The translations under genes and the position numbers were made by a program. Below are positions 48,406 to 57,777 of a DNA stretch of 64,000 nt, piece by piece. The DNA comes from Citrobacter werkmanii NBRC 105721 (GTDB taxonomy: Bacteria > Pseudomonadota > Gammaproteobacteria > Enterobacterales > Enterobacteriaceae). The notes beneath the pieces were generated by a model that was not told the origin of the DNA, ran no database searches, and saw nothing but the letters and a program-made list of their open reading frames with translations. The stretch covers positions 310,001-374,000 of the forward strand of contig BBMW01000002.1 of assembly GCA_000759755.1 (NCBI GenBank). The letters run 5' to 3'. Every line of letters starts with the position of its first letter. Positions within the stretch are counted from its first letter, which is position 1.

Positions 48406-51252
48406 TTGAAATACCTTGCTTCCGTTCATTCAACCCTAAAAGTCTCACGCTACCTGTTCAGAGCGTTGGCGCTCCTCATCTGGTGTCTGATCGCTTTTGC
48501 CTCCGTGTTCTACATTGTGAACGCGCTGCACCAGAGAGAGTCTGAGATCCATCAGGAGCTTAACCTCAGCTCCGATCAGGCCCAGCGTTATATCCAGCGC
48601 ACATCAGATGTTATCAAAGAGCTGAAATATATTGCTGAGAATCGCTTAACGGCGGAAAACGGCGTGATGTCGCTGCGGGCGCGGGATGACAAAACCGTCG
48701 TACCTAACTTTGAGCCGCTGTTTGCCGACTCCGACTGTTCGGTGATGGGCAACGCCTGGCGAGGTTCTCTGGAGTCGCTGGCGTGGTTTATGCGCTACTG
48801 GCGCGACAATTTTTCTGCAGCCTATGATTTGAATCGCGTATTCCTGATCGGCAGCGATAATCTCTGTATGGCGAATTTTGGTCTGCGTGAGATGCCCGTC
48901 GAACGTGACCAGGCCCTGAAAGCGCTGCATGAGCGTATTATTAAGTATCGCAATGCGCCGCAGGATGAAAACGGTAATAACCTGTTCTGGATTAGCCAGG
49001 GGCCGCGTCCTGGAGTGGGCTATTTCTATGCGCTGACGCCGGTTTATCTTGCCAACCGTCTGCAGGCGCTGCTGGGCGTGGAACAACCTATTCGCATGGA
49101 GAACTTCTTCACGCCGGGCAGTTTGCCGATGGGGGTGACCATTCTCGATGAAAATGGCCATGCGCTGATTTCGCTCACCGGCCCTGAGGGGAATATTAAG
49201 GCTGAACCACGCTGGATGCAGGAGCGTTCCTGGTTTGGCTATACGCCGGGTTTTCGCGATCTGGTGCTGAAGAAAAATCTGCCGCCGTCATCGCTGAGCA
49301 TTGTGTACTCTGTTCCGGTGGATCTGGTGCTGGAGCGGATCCGCATGATGATCCTGAACGCTATCCTGCTGAATGTGCTGGTCGGCGCGGCATTATTTAT
49401 GCTCACGCGTATGTATGAGCGGCGCATTTTTATTCCTGCGGAAAGCGATGCTCAGCGCCTGGAGGAACACGAGCAATTTAACCGTAAAATCGTGGCTTCC
49501 GCGCCGGTGGGGATTTGTATTTTGCGCACGCTGGATGGCATTAACATCCTGAGTAATGAACTGGCGCATACCTATCTGAATATGCTGACGCATGAAGACC
49601 GGCAACGGTTAACGCAAATCATCTGCGGCCAGCAGGTCAATTTTGTCGATGTGCTGACCAGTAACAATACCAATCTTCAAATCAGCTTTGTGCATTCGCG
49701 CTATCGCAATGAAAACGTGGCAATTTGCGTCCTGGTTGACGTCAGCGCGCGCGTTAAAATGGAAGAGTCGTTGCAGGAGATGGCCCAGGCGGCGGAACAG
49801 GCGAGTCAGTCCAAATCGATGTTCCTTGCGACAGTGAGCCATGAGCTGCGCACGCCGCTGTATGGCATTATCGGTAACCTCGATTTGTTGCAAACCAAAG
49901 AGTTACCCAACGGGGTGGATCGCCTGGTGACGGCGATGAATAACTCTTCCAGCCTGCTGTTGAAAATTATCAGCGATATTCTCGATTTCTCGAAAATTGA
50001 ATCTGAACAGTTGAAGATTGAACCGCGCGAGTTCTCACCGCGTGAAGTGATGAGCCATATTACGGCAAACTATCTGCCGCTGGTGGTGCGTAAGCAGTTG
50101 GGATTGTACTGTTTTATCGACCCGGATGTGCCCGTCGCGTTGAATGGCGATCCTATGCGTTTACAGCAGGTGATCTCCAATCTGCTGAGTAACGCGATCA
50201 AGTTTACCGATACCGGCTGCATTGTGCTGCATGTGCAGTGTGACGGTGATTACCTCAGTATCCGTGTGCGTGATACCGGGGTGGGGATCCCCGCCAAAGA
50301 AGTGGTCCGTTTGTTCGATCCTTTCTTCCAGGTGGGCACTGGCGTACAGCGTAATTTCCAGGGAACCGGGCTCGGTTTGGCTATCTGTGAAAAACTGATC
50401 AGCATGATGGATGGCGATATTTCCGTTGATTCAGAACCGGGAATGGGCAGCCAGTTTACGCTCCGTATTCCTCTTTATGGCGCCCAGTATCCGCAGAAAA
50501 AAGGCGTAGAAGGACTGGCAGGTACCCGTTGCTGGCTGGCGGTGCGTAACGCATCGCTGTATCGCTTTGTCGAATCCAGTCTGACGCGTAACGGGGTGAG
50601 GGTGCTGCGTTATGAGGGGCAGCACCCGGACGCTGATGACTTGTTGGTTGCCGACGATGTGCTGGAACAGGCGTGGCAAGGACGTGCCGCGGTGATTTTC
50701 TGCCGTCGCCATATTGGGATTCCGTTAGAAAGGGGGCCAGGGGAGTGGGTGCACAGCGTGGCGTCACCGCACGAACTGCCCGCGCTGCTGGCGCATATTT
50801 ACAGCGTTGATCTGGGGAGTGAAGAACTCTCCACGGCGCTCCCTGCCCCGGATAAAGTCGGCGCGACCAATGATGACATGATGATACTGGTGGTCGACGA
50901 TCATCCTATCAACCGGCGTTTACTGGCCGATCAACTGGGATCGTTGGGATATCAGTGTAAAACGGCGAATGACGGTGTCGATGCGCTCAATGTACTGAGT
51001 AAAAACCATATCGACATCGTGCTGAGCGACGTCAACATGCCAAATATGGATGGTTATCGCCTGACTCAGCGCATCCGCCAGTTAGGTTTAACGTTGCCGG
51101 TTGTGGGCGTGACGGCAAACGCGCTGGCTGAAGAGAAGCAGCGTTGTCTGGAATCCGGTATGGATAGCTGTCTTTCCAAGCCAGTGACATTGGATGTATT
51201 GAAGCAAACTCTGACGGTCTATGCGGAAAGAGTGAGGAATGCGCGGGGATAA
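48406..51252 (+). CDS. rcsC: Rcs phosphorelay sensor kinase RcsC
   Basis: Hybrid sensor kinase that starts the Rcs envelope-stress phosphorelay, passing phosphate to RcsD and then RcsB. The 948-residue protein begins with TTG at 48406, giving the same MKYLAS start as E. coli. It has two membrane helices (about 20-40 and 313-333), a histidine-kinase domain with H479 in ATVSHELRTPLYG, HATPase motifs (RVRDTGVGIP, GTGLGLAICEK), the RcsC-specific ABL domain, and a C-terminal receiver with the conserved aspartate at 875 in DIVLSDVNMPNMDG. Two stretches of the ABL region differ most from E. coli. It is convergent with rcsB. Confidence 0.98.
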   Translation: MKYLASVHSTLKVSRYLFRALALLIWCLIAFASVFYIVNALHQRESEIHQELNLSSDQAQRYIQRTSDVIKELKYIAENRLTAENGVMSLRARDDKTVVPNFEPLFADSDCSVMGNAWRGSLESLAWFMRYWRDNFSAAYDLNRVFLIGSDNLCMANFGLREMPVERDQALKALHERIIKYRNAPQDENGNNLFWISQGPRPGVGYFYALTPVYLANRLQALLGVEQPIRMENFFTPGSLPMGVTILDENGHALISLTGPEGNIKAEPRWMQERSWFGYTPGFRDLVLKKNLPPSSLSIVYSVPVDLVLERIRMMILNAILLNVLVGAALFMLTRMYERRIFIPAESDAQRLEEHEQFNRKIVASAPVGICILRTLDGINILSNELAHTYLNMLTHEDRQRLTQIICGQQVNFVDVLTSNNTNLQISFVHSRYRNENVAICVLVDVSARVKMEESLQEMAQAAEQASQSKSMFLATVSHELRTPLYGIIGNLDLLQTKELPNGVDRLVTAMNNSSSLLLKIISDILDFSKIESEQLKIEPREFSPREVMSHITANYLPLVVRKQLGLYCFIDPDVPVALNGDPMRLQQVISNLLSNAIKFTDTGCIVLHVQCDGDYLSIRVRDTGVGIPAKEVVRLFDPFFQVGTGVQRNFQGTGLGLAICEKLISMMDGDISVDSEPGMGSQFTLRIPLYGAQYPQKKGVEGLAGTRCWLAVRNASLYRFVESSLTRNGVRVLRYEGQHPDADDLLVADDVLEQAWQGRAAVIFCRRHIGIPLERGPGEWVHSVASPHELPALLAHIYSVDLGSEELSTALPAPDKVGATNDDMMILVVDDHPINRRLLADQLGSLGYQCKTANDGVDALNVLSKNHIDIVLSDVNMPNMDGYRLTQRIRQLGLTLPVVGVTANALAEEKQRCLESGMDSCLSKPVTLDVLKQTLTVYAERVRNARG

Positions 51253-51260
51253 GAGATCTC

Positions 51261-51300
51261 TTATCAGACCTACGAAACAAGTTGTTCGTAGGTCTGATAA
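51261..51300. terminator. Perfect hairpin between rcsC and rcsB
   Basis: A 16-base perfect inverted repeat (TTATCAGACCTACGAA / TTCGTAGGTCTGATAA) with an 8-base loop lies between the convergent genes, 8 bases after the rcsC stop. It looks like a REP-derived sequence that now probably acts as a terminator for both genes. Confidence 0.75.
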
Positions 51301-51322
51301 ACGCAGTGCCATCGGCAGTTAC

Positions 51323-51973
51323 TTACTCTTTATCTGAAGGACTCAGCGTCACGGAAGAGAGATAATTCAACAGTGCGATATCGTTTTCCACACCGAGTTT
51401 CATCATCGCCGATTTTTTCTGGCTGCTGATGGTTTTAATACTGCGGTTGAGCTTTTTGGCAATTTCCGTAACCAGAAAACCTTCGGCAAACAGACGCAGA
51501 ACTTCACTCTCTTTCGGTGACAGACGTTTGTCGCCATAGCCACTGGCGCTGATTTTCTCCAGCAGACGAGAAACGCTTTCCGGAGTAAATTTCTTCCCTT
51601 TTTGCAGCGCGGCCAGCGCTTTCGGCAGGTCTGTTGGCGCGCCTTGCTTCAGGACAATCCCTTCAATATCGAGATCCAGTACCGCGCTCAGGATGGCCGG
51701 GTTATTGTTCATGGTCAGAACAATAATCGACAGGCTCGGGAAATGGCGCTTGATGTATTTAATTAACGTGATCCCATCACCGTATTTATCTCCCGGCATG
51801 GAGAGGTCGGTAATCAACACATGAGCATCTAACTTAGGCAAATTGTTGATCAGTGCTGTGGAGTCTTCAAATTCGCCGACAACATTTACCCACTCGATCT
51901 GTTCAAGTGATTTACGAATACCGAACAGTACAATCGGGTGGTCATCGGCAATAATTACGTTCATAGTGTTCAT
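51323..51973 (-). CDS. rcsB: Response regulator RcsB
   Basis: The DNA-binding response regulator of the Rcs system, controlling capsule, motility, rprA and others, as a homodimer or with RcsA and other partners. The 216 residues from MNTMNVIIADDHP at 51973 equal E. coli. Receiver aspartate D56 is in VLITDLSMPGDK, and the LuxR/NarL-type helix-turn-helix at about 150-205 shows LSPKESEVLRLFAEGFLVTE and NRSIKTISSQKKSAM. It lies 16 bases after rcsD. Confidence 0.98.
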   Translation of the reverse strand: MNTMNVIIADDHPIVLFGIRKSLEQIEWVNVVGEFEDSTALINNLPKLDAHVLITDLSMPGDKYGDGITLIKYIKRHFPSLSIIVLTMNNNPAILSAVLDLDIEGIVLKQGAPTDLPKALAALQKGKKFTPESVSRLLEKISASGYGDKRLSPKESEVLRLFAEGFLVTEIAKKLNRSIKTISSQKKSAMMKLGVENDIALLNYLSSVTLSPSDKE

Positions 51974-51989
51974 GTATTGGGCTACCTTG

Positions 51990-54659
51990 CTACAGCAAGC
52001 TCTTGACGTATGCGTCAATGTCGCTGATGTATTTTTCTATACCTGGAGCATCTTTCTCTTGAATAAGATGTTCCAGCGCTTCACATAACTGCTTGCCGGG
52101 TACCAGATTAAGCATGGCAAACACGCCTTTCAGGCGATGAGCCGTTTGGGCTAACGCAGCGAAATCACTGATTGCTGCCTCAGTATACAACCTCTTAACA
52201 TCATCCGGTACTGTGTCAACAAAGAGTGCATAGTAACCGCTGGCATGAAGTTCGGCGTTTTCATCTCCGCCGAGGGGGAGCTCCTGGAGCTCTTCTTGTG
52301 CCAACTGCTCTTCTATCAGCTCGAGGACAGCTTCCTGCATAGCATTGCTCATATTAAAGTTGACGCGCAGCTGACCGGGGCCAATTTTCCGTACGCCAGA
52401 CTCATCATCGCTTAAAAGCAAGCCCGAGGCAGTAAGATTAGACGGATTATCTGTTAAAAAGAGATCATATTCTTGACTATTCAACCGTTCGTCGGGCGTG
52501 ATGCAGGTTGCTCCCCAGTTTTCCAGTTGACGTAATACGATGCTCCGTACGTCATTAGAGGTCACATCAACCATTACGCAGACGTCATCTAACAGGCGCT
52601 CTTCACTATCAGCATGTTGATCGTGCAGTGGCATTTTAACATGGACTATATAACGTGTTCCAAGCTCTTCCCGCGCTTTAATGTTCAGGTGTCCACCCAG
52701 CTTACGGGCTAACTGATCGCACAGCCAAAACGTCAACGGGTTGGCTTTGCCATAACGATCGCCTTGTGTGTCATTAATGAATGGGAAATGCAGGTTATCA
52801 ACTTCCTGTAACGTGACGCCTTCCCCGGTATCCAGAATGCGGAAGGTCAGACGTTCAGCCTCCGATTCATCCTGGTCGACTTCCAGCGTGATTTTACCAA
52901 TCTGCGTGGTGGTTACCGCATATTGAATCAGCAGCAGCAAAATACGACGTAGGGCATCGCGGTCGCCACGGCGTTCGTCATGAGCGCTAAGGTGATTTTT
53001 AATCAGTAGCTGCAGCCCTTTACGCTTAATGGCCGGCAACACCTCCGGGACCACGTCGTCAATCAACGCCTGTACGGAAAACAGCGTTGATTCACCTTTC
53101 CAGGCGTCGCTTTCCAGCAAGTTAGCCAACTGGATTTCATCCACCATGCGAACCAAAACGTCAGCCTGATTGGCCAGTTTTTGGCTGTCGGGGGTATTGA
53201 GCGCGGCGGCATTAGCAGCCAGTGTTTTAGCCGGGTCTTTCAGCGCATTACCAATATTCTGCATAAAGGCTGCGCGAGCCTGTTGGTTTTTCTCATACAG
53301 CCGTTGCGCTTGCTTCAACTTTTTATTAACCAGTACTTCACGGTCCTGGTCACGAATGATAAAGATCTGGGTTCGCGATGAGATCTGGCTGCGAAATAGC
53401 CTGATTTCATATAGCTCATTATTGATAGTGGCCTGAATGACGCCCTGATGCTGCTCCGCCATATTGGTAATGTTTTGCAGATTTAAATGCGGCAGCAGGT
53501 GGTCGGCAATTTTATTGCTAATTACCGTGCGGTTGGCTTCTTGATCGTGCACCAGTAATCCCAGCGGCAGCAGGGAAACAATCTCTTCATTGATCGCACG
53601 CAGGATCCGCAGTTCATTATTTGCCGCAAGATTTGGCGCCACTTCGGTTGAACGGGCAGGGAGGTGACGAAAGGTGGTATAACCAAACAGCGCCAGAGCC
53701 AGCAACGCGATGTTCAGTAACAGCGGCAGAAGAATGTTTTGCAGCGTATCAAGTAACAATGAGCCAAACGGAACCTGCCAGACCAGCCGCATATCCGTTG
53801 AGTCCAGCGCCGATGAGATCTCAATTTTACTGTTGTTGAAGCTAATACTGACGCTGTCAGGCGACTCTTTTTCATTGACGTGTTCAGTCGTTGAACTGGC
53901 ATCAGGGACCAGATGGAAACTGTCCAGCGGCATGCCGGCAGGGATCAGGTCATTAATCGGCAGGTCAAAGGCGACAACCGTTGCCAGATGTCCCGGCTGA
54001 TTAAAGGTCGTGCGCAGCGTGAAGTAATGTCCGTTTTGCCAGACCAGACGGCGCAGCGACGAGAAGCTTTCGCGCTCATCCAGCGCATTGGCCTGCTGCA
54101 GCATTTCAGCGCGCCGGGAGTCGACAATATTACCGATCGTCGATTCCTTAAAGCCGGAAGTCAGATCTTTCAGCGGCAATGTTGAGATAAGGATCAGGCT
54201 ATTGTCCTGACCATTGAGGTAATACATTGACCATGGAATATTTTCCGCGCCCCATAGCGTATCCAGATAGGTTGAGATTCGTTGGGTCATCTCCAGCGTA
54301 GAGCTGTCATGCGAGCCGAAAATCAGCGCCTCGGTTTTTCTGCGAGGTTTTTCAAGATAGTAGACATCTTGTTTCAGGCGAGTTTCCTGCAGCCCTTCTG
54401 CGCCAGGCGAGCTGGGCGTGGCAGCAATATTGTCATAAATTTGCCAGGTCACGTATCGCCAGGTATCGACCCTTTTATGAATGGCATGGGTGATATCGAC
54501 AATCTGATAGCTCTTATCCTTTAGCCAGGTATTGACGGCGCTCTGGACCATGACGCCCATCATCACCAACAGCACCACGATCAGTAATAAGAAGTAACGG
54601 GTAATATTTCCCGGTAGGAGAGAGAATCGGGTAGAAGCCGTTGTGTCAGACTGACTCAT
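51990..54659 (-). CDS. rcsD: Phosphotransfer protein RcsD
   Basis: Inner-membrane intermediate of the Rcs phosphorelay, carrying phosphate from RcsC to RcsB. The 889-residue protein (890 in E. coli) has two membrane helices (YFLLLIVVLLVMMGVMV at about 21-40, and LLDTLQNILLPLLLNIALLA at about 304-325) around a large periplasmic domain. A degenerate kinase-like domain lacks a phosphorylatable histidine, and a C-terminal HPt domain has the active histidine in LAQTAHRLKGVFAML, around residue 841. It precedes rcsB; a second rcsB promoter inside rcsD is known in E. coli. Confidence 0.97.
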   Translation of the reverse strand: MSQSDTTASTRFSLLPGNITRYFLLLIVVLLVMMGVMVQSAVNTWLKDKSYQIVDITHAIHKRVDTWRYVTWQIYDNIAATPSSPGAEGLQETRLKQDVYYLEKPRRKTEALIFGSHDSSTLEMTQRISTYLDTLWGAENIPWSMYYLNGQDNSLILISTLPLKDLTSGFKESTIGNIVDSRRAEMLQQANALDERESFSSLRRLVWQNGHYFTLRTTFNQPGHLATVVAFDLPINDLIPAGMPLDSFHLVPDASSTTEHVNEKESPDSVSISFNNSKIEISSALDSTDMRLVWQVPFGSLLLDTLQNILLPLLLNIALLALALFGYTTFRHLPARSTEVAPNLAANNELRILRAINEEIVSLLPLGLLVHDQEANRTVISNKIADHLLPHLNLQNITNMAEQHQGVIQATINNELYEIRLFRSQISSRTQIFIIRDQDREVLVNKKLKQAQRLYEKNQQARAAFMQNIGNALKDPAKTLAANAAALNTPDSQKLANQADVLVRMVDEIQLANLLESDAWKGESTLFSVQALIDDVVPEVLPAIKRKGLQLLIKNHLSAHDERRGDRDALRRILLLLIQYAVTTTQIGKITLEVDQDESEAERLTFRILDTGEGVTLQEVDNLHFPFINDTQGDRYGKANPLTFWLCDQLARKLGGHLNIKAREELGTRYIVHVKMPLHDQHADSEERLLDDVCVMVDVTSNDVRSIVLRQLENWGATCITPDERLNSQEYDLFLTDNPSNLTASGLLLSDDESGVRKIGPGQLRVNFNMSNAMQEAVLELIEEQLAQEELQELPLGGDENAELHASGYYALFVDTVPDDVKRLYTEAAISDFAALAQTAHRLKGVFAMLNLVPGKQLCEALEHLIQEKDAPGIEKYISDIDAYVKSLL

Positions 54660-54974
54660 TCGTGTTTATGACCTGTTAAACGACGCGAAACATGAAGGGG
54701 CAGTATAAAGGGTAATGTATGAATTGCCATACCTGGAGCATGCGACAGAGTTTGCATTGTCTGCGCCGCATTTTGCTGTAACCCCCGATGATGCAAAGAT
54801 GTACAGCGAAGAATAGCGGGTACAAATATTTTGTAGTGAATGTATACATTTAGCATTAAATAACAAGAAATTAATAATAAGGTTTATTTCTGATCTCAAC
54901 GTGACGGGATGGTTAATAGACGTGATAGTTGTTCATCGGTAGCACAGAACAGTCAGCTTTGTGTAAAGAAGAGT
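54660..54974. other. rcsD upstream region
   Basis: 315 bases between the rcsD start and the 3' end of micF. AT-rich, and it must hold the rcsD promoter. I see no open frame worth calling and no recognised RNA or repeat in it. Confidence 0.6.
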
Positions 54975-55068
54975 AAAAAAAAACCGAACGCAGAGCATTC
55001 GGCTGAAATAGGGGTAAACAGACATTCATGAATGAATGACGGTAATAAATAAAGTTAATGATGATAGC
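54975..55068 (-). ncRNA. micF: MicF small regulatory RNA
   Basis: A 94-base sequence that follows E. coli MicF almost base for base. The 5' end GCTATCATCATTAACTTTAT is the part that pairs with the ompF leader. A central TTACCGTCATTCATT... region follows, and the 3' end is a hairpin (CCGAATGC / GCGTTCGG) followed by nine Us as terminator. It is divergent from ompC, as in E. coli and Salmonella. Under OmpR control it represses OmpF translation at high osmolarity; it is also affected by SoxS, MarA, Rob and Lrp. Confidence 0.95.
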
Positions 55069-55399
55069 GAGTCTATTTTAGTTGCGAGTGAAGATTTTTT
55101 TTTATCATTCAGTGCTATGGTTTTGATTTGTTTAATTAATTGATTTATATGTATTTTATAATAATTCTTGACTATTTGTGCTTATTCTCTCCATTTTCTT
55201 AATTAAAAAAGTTCCCTTTTGTTAATATTTTGAAACATCTACATAGATAAATGAAACATCTTTAAAGTATTAGTATCATATTCGTGTTGGATTATTCTGT
55301 GTTTTTGCGGAGAATGAAGTTGCCGACTGGTTAATGAGGGTTAGCCAGTGAGCAGTGGCATAAAAAAGCAATAAAGGCATATAACAGAGGGTTAATAAC
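55069..55399. promoter_or_regulatory. micF-ompC divergent promoter region
   Basis: 331 AT-rich bases between the 5' end of micF and the ompC start. They hold the OmpR sites, both promoters and the ompC leader. The sequence from about 55225 to 55320 follows the E. coli ompC promoter closely (ATTCGTGTTGGATTATTCTG is shared). Confidence 0.85.
55221..55282. promoter_or_regulatory. OmpR binding sites (C boxes) of ompC
   Basis: Three roughly 20-base blocks: 55221-55240 (ends TTTTGAAACATCT), 55242-55262 (ends AATGAAACATCTT) and 55263-55282. The repeated TGAAACATCT core at about 20-base spacing is the hallmark of phosphorylated OmpR sites upstream of ompC. Confidence 0.8.
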
Positions 55400-56530
55400 A
55401 TGAAAGTTAAAGTACTGTCCCTCCTGGTACCGGCTCTGCTGGTAGCAGGCGCAGCAAATGCGGCTGAAATTTACAACAAAGACGGCAACAAATTAGACCT
55501 GTACGGTAAAGTCGATGGTCTGCACTATTTCTCCGACAACAAAGGTGATGATGGTGACAAGACCTATATGCGTATCGGCTTCAAAGGCGAAACCCAGGTT
55601 AATGACCAACTGACCGGTTACGGCCAGTGGGAATACCAGATTCAAGGCAACCAGAGTGAAGCCAGCAACGACGCCTGGACGCGTGTGGCATTTGCAGGTC
55701 TGAAATTCGCGGATGCAGGTTCTTTCGACTACGGTCGTAACTACGGTGTAACTTATGATGTAACGTCCTGGACCGACGTTCTGCCGGAATTTGGCGGTGA
55801 CACCTATGGTGCGGACAACTTCATGCAGCAGCGTGGTAACGGTTATGCGACCTACCGTAACACTGATTTCTTTGGCCTAGTTGATGGCCTGAACTTTGCC
55901 CTGCAGTACCAGGGTAAAAACGGCAGCGTTAGCGGTGAAAACGTAAGTGGCCGCAGCCTGCTGACTCAGAACGGCGACGGTTACGGCGGATCTGTGACCT
56001 ATGATATCGGCGCTGGCTTTGGTATCGGTGGTGCTATCACGACGTCTAAACGTACTGCTGATCAGAATGCGACACGCGCTGCTCTCTTTGGCAATGGCGA
56101 TCGTGCAACCGTTTATACAGGTGGTCTGAAATACGACGCCAATAATGTTTACCTGGCTGCACAGTACTCTCAGTCCTATAACGCGACCCGTTTTGGTACC
56201 TCTAACGGTAGCAATCCGACTGCTGCCTATGGCTTTGCCGATAAAGCACAGAACTTTGAAGTTGTGGCGCAGTACCAGTTTGATTTCGGTCTGCGTCCAT
56301 CCGTGGCTTACCTGCAGTCCAAAGGTAAAGACATTAACAATGGCTTCACAAACTACGGTGACCAGGACATCGTGAAATATGTTGATGTTGGCGCAACCTA
56401 CTACTTCAACAAAAACATGTCCACCTATGTTGATTACAAAATCAACCTGCTGGATGACAACAACTTTACACGTGATGCTGGTATCGCTACCGATGATATC
56501 GTAGCACTGGGCCTGGTTTACCAGTTCTAA
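55400..56530 (+). CDS. ompC: Outer membrane porin OmpC
   Basis: A trimeric general diffusion porin of the outer membrane. The 376-residue precursor has a 21-residue signal peptide ([21 protein letters not shown]) followed by [19 protein letters not shown]. The 16-strand barrel ends with the obligatory phenylalanine (GLVYQF). The PEFGGDTYG constriction-loop motif is present. Residues near 180 and 215-275 ([18 protein letters not shown] and the [13 protein letters not shown] region) are variable surface loops, explaining the extra length over E. coli OmpC (367). Controlled by OmpR. Confidence 0.97.
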   Translation: MKVKVLSLLVPALLVAGAANAAEIYNKDGNKLDLYGKVDGLHYFSDNKGDDGDKTYMRIGFKGETQVNDQLTGYGQWEYQIQGNQSEASNDAWTRVAFAGLKFADAGSFDYGRNYGVTYDVTSWTDVLPEFGGDTYGADNFMQQRGNGYATYRNTDFFGLVDGLNFALQYQGKNGSVSGENVSGRSLLTQNGDGYGGSVTYDIGAGFGIGGAITTSKRTADQNATRAALFGNGDRATVYTGGLKYDANNVYLAAQYSQSYNATRFGTSNGSNPTAAYGFADKAQNFEVVAQYQFDFGLRPSVAYLQSKGKDINNGFTNYGDQDIVKYVDVGATYYFNKNMSTYVDYKINLLDDNNFTRDAGIATDDIVALGLVYQF

Positions 56531-56546
56531 TCTGCGTTCATGTTGT

Positions 56547-56571
56547 TAAAAGGCCCTACGGGGCCTTTTTT
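56547..56571 (+). terminator. ompC terminator
   Basis: An 8-base stem (AAAGGCCC / GGGCCTTT) with a TACG tetraloop followed by Ts, 17 bases after the ompC stop. Confidence 0.9.
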
Positions 56572-56645
56572 AATGCTTTTTTTTCGCCGTACAAACAACG
56601 ATTTTTGGTGTACTCTTGCGCCCGTTCGCATGAGGATAATTACGT

Positions 56646-57698
56646 ATGGAAATGAATTTTTATCGCGCAGCGCTACTGGCTGTGACGATCTTTTTTGTCG
56701 GGTGCGATGAGGCCCCGAAACCGGCTCAGACCACACAATCCGCCACCGTTCTGGAAGGTAAAACGATGGGCACCTTCTGGCGGGTCAGCGCGGTGGGCGT
56801 GGATGCCAAACGCGCCAGGGAGTTGCAGGAGAAGATCCAGACTCAGCTTGATGCTGACGATCAGCTTCTTTCAACCTATAAAAATGATTCTGCCCTGATG
56901 CGCTTTAATCTGTCGAAAAGCCTGTCGCCGTGGCCGGTTAATGACGCTATGGCGGATATCGTCACGTCGGCGCTGAGAATTGGCGCGAAAACCGATGGGG
57001 CGATGGATATCACCGTGGGACCGTTGGTCAACCTGTGGGGTTTTGGTCCGGATCAGCAACCCGTGCACATTCCTACTCAGGCGCAAATTGATGCCGCAAA
57101 AGCGCAAACCGGACTTTCACATCTGAAGGTAGTGAATGAGGCGCAACGCAACTACCTGCAAAAAGACTTGCCGGATCTGTATGTGGATCTGTCTACCGTT
57201 GGTGAAGGTTATGCCGCCGATCATCTGGCGCGACTGATGGAGCAAGAGGGGATCGCCCGTTATCTGGTTTCCGTTGGCGGTGCGCTAAACAGTCGTGGTA
57301 TGAATGCGGAAGGACATCCATGGCGGGTGGCGATCCAGAAACCCACCGATCGTGAAAACGCGGTGCAAGCGGTTGTCGACATTAACGGGCACGGCATCAG
57401 CACCTCCGGTAGCTACCGTAACTATTACGAGCTGGACGGTAAACGCCTGTCGCATGTTATCGATCCGCAAACCGGTCGTCCGATCGAACATAATCTGGTG
57501 TCTGTGACGGTGATAGCCCCTACGGCGCTGGAGGCTGACGGCTGGGATACCGGTTTGATGGTGCTCGGCCCGGAAAAGGCCAAAGAAGTGGTGCGTCGTG
57601 AAGGGCTGGCGGTGTATATGATTGTGAAAGAGGGGCAAGGGTTTAAAACCTGGATGTCGCCGCAGTTTAAAAGCTTTCTGCTCAGCGAAAAAAATTAA
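56646..57698 (+). CDS. apbE: FAD:protein FMN transferase ApbE (lipoprotein)
   Basis: A periplasmic, membrane-anchored flavin transferase that attaches FMN to a threonine of proteins such as RnfG and NqrC subunits. The 350-residue precursor has a lipoprotein signal (LLAVTIFFVGC, with the lipidated cysteine at about residue 19). The ApbE fold shows GKTMGTFWRVSAVG, TVGPLVNLWGFGP, DLSTVGEGYAADHLA, and the FAD/Mg2+ region VSVGGALNSRGMN, followed by HVIDPQTGRPIEHNL. It stands alone between ompC and ada; its stop codon lies inside the Ada box of the next gene. Confidence 0.97.
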   Translation: MEMNFYRAALLAVTIFFVGCDEAPKPAQTTQSATVLEGKTMGTFWRVSAVGVDAKRARELQEKIQTQLDADDQLLSTYKNDSALMRFNLSKSLSPWPVNDAMADIVTSALRIGAKTDGAMDITVGPLVNLWGFGPDQQPVHIPTQAQIDAAKAQTGLSHLKVVNEAQRNYLQKDLPDLYVDLSTVGEGYAADHLARLMEQEGIARYLVSVGGALNSRGMNAEGHPWRVAIQKPTDRENAVQAVVDINGHGISTSGSYRNYYELDGKRLSHVIDPQTGRPIEHNLVSVTVIAPTALEADGWDTGLMVLGPEKAKEVVRREGLAVYMIVKEGQGFKTWMSPQFKSFLLSEKN

Positions 57699-57705
57699 AA
57701 AGCAA
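57693..57705 (+). promoter_or_regulatory. Ada box of the ada-alkB operon
   Basis: Box A AAT (57693-57695), six bases, then box B GCAA (57702-57705), the arrangement recognised by methylated Ada in E. coli, where the sequence is nearly identical (AATTAAAGCGCAAGATTG). It overlaps the apbE stop codon and lies about 75 bases before ada. Confidence 0.85.
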
Positions 57706-57777
57706 GATTGCGGGTTTTTATACCTGGCTATCAGGACACACTGAGGCTAAGCGCTATGCTTAACAAAGGAGTCCATA

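Noticed and set aside
54900-55069. Possible small protein gene between rcsD and ompC
   Set aside because: The stretch is the MicF RNA and AT-rich promoter DNA; no frame with a ribosome site is present.
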